Made by a program: the position numbers and the translations under genes. Positions 11,955-13,072 of a stretch of 13,072 nt of DNA are shown here, piece after piece (the first letter of the stretch is position 1; each line of letters opens with the position of its first letter). Source of the stretch: Actinomycetota bacterium (lineage in GTDB: Bacteria > Actinomycetota > Acidimicrobiia > Acidimicrobiales > JAHWKP01). Location of the stretch: contig JAHWKP010000030.1 in NCBI GenBank assembly GCA_019347775.1, forward strand, positions 1-13,072, read 5' to 3'. The notes under the pieces are model-generated. The model did no database searches. It was not told the origin of the DNA and worked only from the letters and a program-made list of their open reading frames with translations.

Positions 11955-13072
11955 GGGCGAAGAGCCAAAAGCACGGTTGGAATCCGCCGATCCCCTGGAG
12001 AGAGCTCGAGCGTCGCCTCTCCAGCACGACGGGACGCCCGCCGTCCGACCGCCCATGGGGCGCGGACGGAGGCGACAGCCCTGCGTGGTCCCATCGGCGT
12101 CAACCCTACGAGGCCCCGGCGGATCTACCCGCTCGTCATCCTCGGTCGGTCGTTCCCTACGCGGAATTGCACTGTCATTCCGCCTTCAGCTTCGGCGACG
12201 GCGCCTCCCACCCGGAGGAACTGGCCGCCGAGGCTGCCCGGCTGGGACTTAGTGCCCTGGCCATCACCGACCACGACGGGTTCTACGGCGTGGTCCGCTT
12301 CGCGGAGGCGGCCGACGCAGTCGGACTGGCCACGGTGTTCGGGGCCGAGCTCACCCTGGGCGGGGCCGAGGGGCGCGCCGGCATGCCCGATCCGGCGGGC
12401 ACCCACCTGGTGGTGCTGGCCCGCACCCCCGAGGGCTACGCCCGGCTGAGCCGGGCCATCAGCGACGCCCAGCTGGCCGGCGGCGAGAAGGGCCGGCCCC
12501 GCACCGACCTGACCGCCCTGGCCGAGGTCGCCGGCGAGGGCGGTCAGGGCGGGCACTGGCAGGTGCTCACCGGGTGCCGCAAGGGGGCGGTGCCGGCGGC
12601 GCTGTGCGAGCGGGGCCCCGCCGCCGCCGGTCGGGAGCTGGCCCGCCTGGTCGAGGCCTTCGGGCGCGAGTGCGTGGCCGTGGAGGTCTGGGACCACGGC
12701 GACCCTCTCGACTCCGCTCGCAACGACGCCCTGGCCGCCCTGGCCACCAGCGCCGGGGTCGAGGTGGTCGCCACCAACAACGTCCACTACTCGGTGCCCG
12801 CCCGCCGGCCCCTGGCCACCGCCCTGGCCGCGGTGCGGGCCCGGCGCAGCCTCGACGAGGTCGAGGGGTGGCTGCCGGCCGGCGCCGGCGCCTGCCTGCG
12901 CTCGGGGGCCGAACAGGCCCGCCGCCTGGCCCGCTACCCGGGCGCGGTCGAGCGGGCGGACGAGATGGGCCGGGCGTGCGCCTTCGACCTGACCCTGGTG
13001 GCCCCCCGGCTGCCCGACTTCCCCGTGCCCCCCGGCCACGACGAGATGAGCTGGTTGCGGGCCCTGGCCGAG
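11945..13072 (+). CDS. dnaE2: Error-prone DNA polymerase III alpha subunit DnaE2, N-terminal part (runs off window)
   Basis: DnaE2 (ImuC) is the C-family translesion polymerase of the SOS mutasome. The first 376 residues are present. The N-terminus HGWNPPIPWRELERRLS and the segment GGDSPAWSHRRQPYE are typical of actinobacterial DnaE2. The PHP domain starts at YAELHCHSAFSFGDGAS (residue 72) and continues with ITDHDGFYG (107-115) and ATNNVHYSVPARRPLATAL (from 276), followed by RARRSLDEVEGWLP. The polymerase core lies beyond the window. The ATG at 11945 gives a 9-residue extension before the conserved GW. An alternative GTG at 11924 has GAGG 7 nt upstream. LexA box, promoter and leader ORF lie directly upstream. 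Third-position GC rises sharply near 12,325. Confidence 0.92.
   Translation, partial: MSPRAKSQKHGWNPPIPWRELERRLSSTTGRPPSDRPWGADGGDSPAWSHRRQPYEAPADLPARHPRSVVPYAELHCHSAFSFGDGASHPEELAAEAARLGLSALAITDHDGFYGVVRFAEAADAVGLATVFGAELTLGGAEGRAGMPDPAGTHLVVLARTPEGYARLSRAISDAQLAGGEKGRPRTDLTALAEVAGEGGQGGHWQVLTGCRKGAVPAALCERGPAAAGRELARLVEAFGRECVAVEVWDHGDPLDSARNDALAALATSAGVEVVATNNVHYSVPARRPLATALAAVRARRSLDEVEGWLPAGAGACLRSGAEQARRLARYPGAVERADEMGRACAFDLTLVAPRLPDFPVPPGHDEMSWLRALAE

Noticed and set aside
12125..13039. Minus-strand open frame (304 codons) opposite dnaE2
   Set aside because: The plus-strand frame encodes a clear PHP domain; the antisense frame is open because of the extreme GC3 there.

Overview
The window looks like a chromosome segment of a high-GC actinobacterium, most likely Acidimicrobiia or a near relative. 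The grounds are high-GC codon use, frequent GTG/TTG starts, stop/start overlaps, the MEP isoprenoid genes, a Bacillus/Mycobacterium-type LexA operator (CGAAC-N4-GTTCG), the actinobacterial ImuA'/ImuB/DnaE2 mutasome, and a Thr/Pro-rich secreted protein of a kind common in Acidimicrobiia. The taxonomic assignment is inference from these traits, not from a database comparison.

Region 1 (1-8528, plus strand) is a tightly packed housekeeping operon: the 3' end of rpsB, then tsf, pyrH, frr, cdsA, dxr, rseP, ispG and a histidine-phosphatase gene. Neighbours overlap or sit within a few bases of each other (8-bp rpsB/tsf overlap, TAG|TTG abutment, TAGTG, GTGA and TGATG junctions), so translational coupling is likely throughout. 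The genes serve translation (S2, EF-Ts, RRF), UMP phosphorylation, CDP-diacylglycerol synthesis, two steps of the MEP isoprenoid pathway, and intramembrane proteolysis. S2 and CdsA both carry unusually long disordered tails.

Region 2 (8529-13072) is an SOS mutagenesis locus. A perfect LexA box (8566-8579) precedes imuA'-imuB. A short VOC-family gene follows, then a minus-strand gene for a signal-peptide, Thr/Pro-rich, C-terminally anchored protein. Divergent from that gene is the 5' part of dnaE2, which runs off the window. A second perfect LexA box (11870-11883) lies between the divergent genes, and its right half is the first three codons of the Thr-rich gene. Both LexA boxes are followed one base later by a TANNNT -10 element, so the two mutasome promoters share one layout. 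imuA' appears to be leaderless. dnaE2 appears to be preceded by a 16-codon leader ORF that starts near the predicted transcription start and ends in an ATGA overlap with the dnaE2 start; nested inverted repeats span the leader and the start codon.

Other points of interest are an apparent in-frame insertion in imuB (two 27-bp direct repeats plus a perfect 10-bp hairpin), a variant clamp-binding motif in ImuB, and an abrupt rise in third-position GC inside dnaE2 near 12,325. There is no tRNA, rRNA, CRISPR array or transposase in the window, and no gene-free stretch longer than about 70 bases.
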